From the NCBI GenBank assembly GCA_025331445.1, contig JAIWNE010000033.1:124001-188000 (forward strand): a DNA stretch of 64,000 nucleotides. Direction: 5' to 3'. The notes under the pieces were generated by a model. That model searched no databases. It worked only from the letters and a program-made list of their open reading frames with translations, and had not been told where the DNA came from. The stretch comes from Blakeslea trispora (taxonomy: Eukaryota > Mucoromycota > Mucoromycetes > Mucorales > Choanephoraceae). Shown piece by piece: positions 61,697 through 64,000 of this stretch. Position 1 is the stretch's first letter, and the number at the start of each line of letters is the position of its first letter. The position numbers were made by a program, and so were the translations under genes.

Positions 61697-63969
61697 TTAG
61701 TAGTCAAAAGAAGACTTTGAGATTTTCTCTCCCACTTGGTTCAAAGAGTATTTGCTTCTTAAACGACCCAATTCAAGTAGCTGTGCTGCTTCTTCATGTG
61801 TGATGCCTTTTTCCAAAAAAGCTCTTTCAATCTCTTGATAGATTGGGAGTCTTCTAAGGTAATATCTTGATTCGGTCTTCGACTCTTGACTTCTCCATTT
61901 TGCATTGTACTTTTCTTCTAGCATCTTCAAACAAGAACCACCTCCAATTCCTACCGAGTATTCTCGCCAGAGATCTGTTCTTGTCACAAGGTTTCTACTC
62001 ATCTTGTACCGAGGCATTGCTTCTTCTTAATTCGTATCAGCTTATAGGCTTGTGTTCACAGGAAGAGAGAAAGAAACAGGCAAAGAAGAAGAAGCAGATA
62101 CAGGCAGTGGATCTCTTGAATGACCTTGTTTCATTTGAATAGAAGCTTGTAATAGCGCATCCGCCAAAAGGTCTCGGTTTGCAATTTGCATCTTTTTGAC
62201 TTGCTCAAAGTTGTGCTGAGTCTTGGCATCGAACATTCTAAAGGTACTGCCCATGGAATCGAATCCCTCCTTGATGGCAGCACTTATTTCTGACATTAGG
62301 ACTTCTAAATGTTGGCTCATCTTGAACTTGTCGTCGTTTACTTCAAGAGTTTGGCCTAATTGATCTTCGAAAGTCTTGAATAGGTCGGTCTCAAAGATGG
62401 TGCTTGCCCACATGTAGTGATGAGGATACTTCTTCTTCAAAACAACAGAATCCTAATTGGATTGATAGAGGTAGAGTTTAGTTAGGATGTACAAATAGAA
62501 GACTACATTAAGCTTTCATACCTGAAGGAAGACAGTTCGTAAATGATCAAGAAATTGAAGAAAGTTAGGACCAGCGATGTCTTCCTAAACCTCTTTGTTG
62601 AGGTACTTCTCTTTCCAGTACTCAATTTGAGAGAAAATCATCTTATTCAGCCCTTCAGAAGGGATCACAGCATCACGGCTAATGAAATAATCACCCTTCC
62701 GGGTGGAAAAACCTGCCAAGACCTTGATAGCATCCACAGGCAGACCAGACAGATAACACCCAACCATTCTGTCCGCACCCCAACGTCCTACTTGTCTCTG
62801 CTGATCACCCGAGACACCTTGGTGAGCAATCATATTGATGGCACTCTTACGATTGATGTGAGTAACTTTACTTGAATGGATGCCAACGTTGGTGAGAACC
62901 TTGCGGTATACCTTGGCCTGTTCTTCATAAGTGATAGAACCATCACCATTCTTATTGGGGAAGAGGTAGCTATCGTACCATGACTTTCGCTCGGTGAAAT
63001 TAGGAAAGGCCTTGTTTTCATGATGAAATTGCGAGAAGAAGTATTGGGCGAAAGCACCAACAGGACAAAGCTCTACATCGGCATGGCGAAGGCAGGAACC
63101 ATACTGAATCTTACCATCTTTATTGGTTTTACCAAAGGTAATGGTGGCAACAACAGCAATACACTTGGAAACATCTTGATTCTCCAATTCCATACAGAAC
63201 AGATCAGGCAATTGGGCACCCAGCGCAGTTTCACTTCTAAGAAGCATGGCATGACTCATCAAAAAGCAAGCACGGTTTTAACAGCGTAGATGGTGTTTTC
63301 GTTGAAGAAGTACTTGTTGACCTTGACCAATTCGTCATTGAGAGTGTTCTTACCACGATCTTCATACTCATTGCGCTTTCGCTTCATCTCTTTTTGACGT
63401 TAGTATCCAATAAGCGCTTAACGATGTTACCTCTTGGGTGTCCATGGTTGTTGAATCCCAGTTCTCTTTGTTGATTATACAAATCAACAACAGCCTTGAT
63501 GTATGCCAAGATTAATTCACGACCCAAAGGAACAGGAGTACCATCTGACTTCTTTTGCTCGTTCTTTCCACGGACCATCATAAAAGTCTTGAGAAACATA
63601 GCTAACTTCTCGTCGTATACAGTTTCACTATCAGCAAAAGCTTCAGACTTGCACCATTCCTTTGTCAAATTTTAACGTTAATATGTGGATTTGATTTTTT
63701 TATCTAACAAAAACTTATTCTCCAGTCCTGTTGCTTCTTGATATAAGCAGTAGTAGTATTCTCTGGACGGTGAATTTGGTTTTCAGCAATGATCAATTGA
63801 GTGTTCTGAGTCATGGCCATTTTGTTTTAGCCATGTTTCTGTAGAGATTGTTTTCAGAAAGACTGTTAAGGTTGCATGTTACCGACATGTTCTGGCTTTG
63901 AGAAGACTCGCCATTTTGGACTGCACGAGGATCATAAGAAGAAGAGGAAGCTTCAGAGTTGTTGTACAT
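61697..63969 (-). pseudogene. Second Crypton-type tyrosine recombinase with GCR1_C-like tail
   Basis: Same architecture as 13046-15207. N-terminal exon from ATG 63969 (MYNNSEASS) with a shift near 63815, then QLIIAENQIHRPENTTTAY; middle exon with LGRELILAYIKAVVDLYNQQ, then KVTHINRKSAINM, VGRWGADRMVGCY and LPVDAIKVLAG; last exons with DSVVLKKKYPHHYMW and the GCR1_C-like LWREYSVGIGGGSCLKMLEE. The intron after 62530 has a normal CCAATTAG acceptor near 62455, unlike the first Crypton. Damage: frameshift in the N-terminal exon, stops between 63384 and 63270, a TAA near 62586, and a donor reading ATAAGT where GTAAGT is expected near 63712. Probably inactive; upstream flank is beyond the window. Confidence 0.8.
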
Positions 63970-64000
63970 TTTCGGATCGGTAAGAATGTTGAGTGTGTCG

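Overview
This window is a transposon-dense stretch of a eukaryotic genome. I see no confident housekeeping gene. The sequence is AT-rich, introns are short (about 48-63 bp, GT...AG), and the element types are fungal: chromodomain Ty3 (chromovirus) retrotransposons, Crypton-type tyrosine recombinases with a GCR1_C-like tail, a Helitron-type helicase, a MULE, Tc1/IS630-like transposases and a LINE. I infer a filamentous fungus, most likely Mucoromycota. That placement is judgement, not a search result.

Layout. 1-1935: decayed Helitron-like PIF1 helicase (minus). 2716-12536: intact Ty3 element A (minus), with a 4-kb MULE (2839-6871) inside its 3' LTR; the MULE fuses a transposase to an OTU-type cysteine protease. 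13046-15207: decayed Crypton. 15923-17448: decayed IS630-like transposase. 17650-18180: minisatellite. 18646-19131: small helix-turn-helix protein. 19532-30832: two head-to-tail copies of Ty3 element B sharing three LTRs and one pair of target-site duplications (TSDs). 31533-31944: solo LTR. 33363-35477: apparently intact two-exon DDE transposase. 35908-37210: two solo LTRs with TSDs. 37211-40674: LINE relic interrupted by a Tc1 relic, itself interrupted by a 1.7-kb LTR-like insertion. 40675-53306: Ty3 element D (minus, intact polyprotein) with Ty3 element C (40805-47181, plus) inside its 3' LTR; C is in turn split by a solo LTR. 53307-56303: truncated Ty3 element E. 57048-61349: fragments of families A, B and D. 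61697-63969: second Crypton, running to the right edge.

The chronology can be read from exact 5-bp TSDs (9 bp for the MULE) and from one duplicated empty site. Several insertions lie inside the LTRs of other elements. Ty3-D has unmatched flanks and diverged LTRs, so it looks like a recombinant of two insertions.

The best functional signal is shared by all five Ty3 families. Right after the 5' LTR comes a run of about 4-6 T, then 6-9 nt complementary to a point in the LTR about 47-53 nt downstream of the TATA box. This is what Tf1/sushi-type self-primed reverse transcription predicts, and I see no tRNA-type primer site. Elements A, B (twice) and D keep full-length polyproteins and are candidates for active copies; most other elements carry nonsense mutations, frameshifts or splice-site losses.
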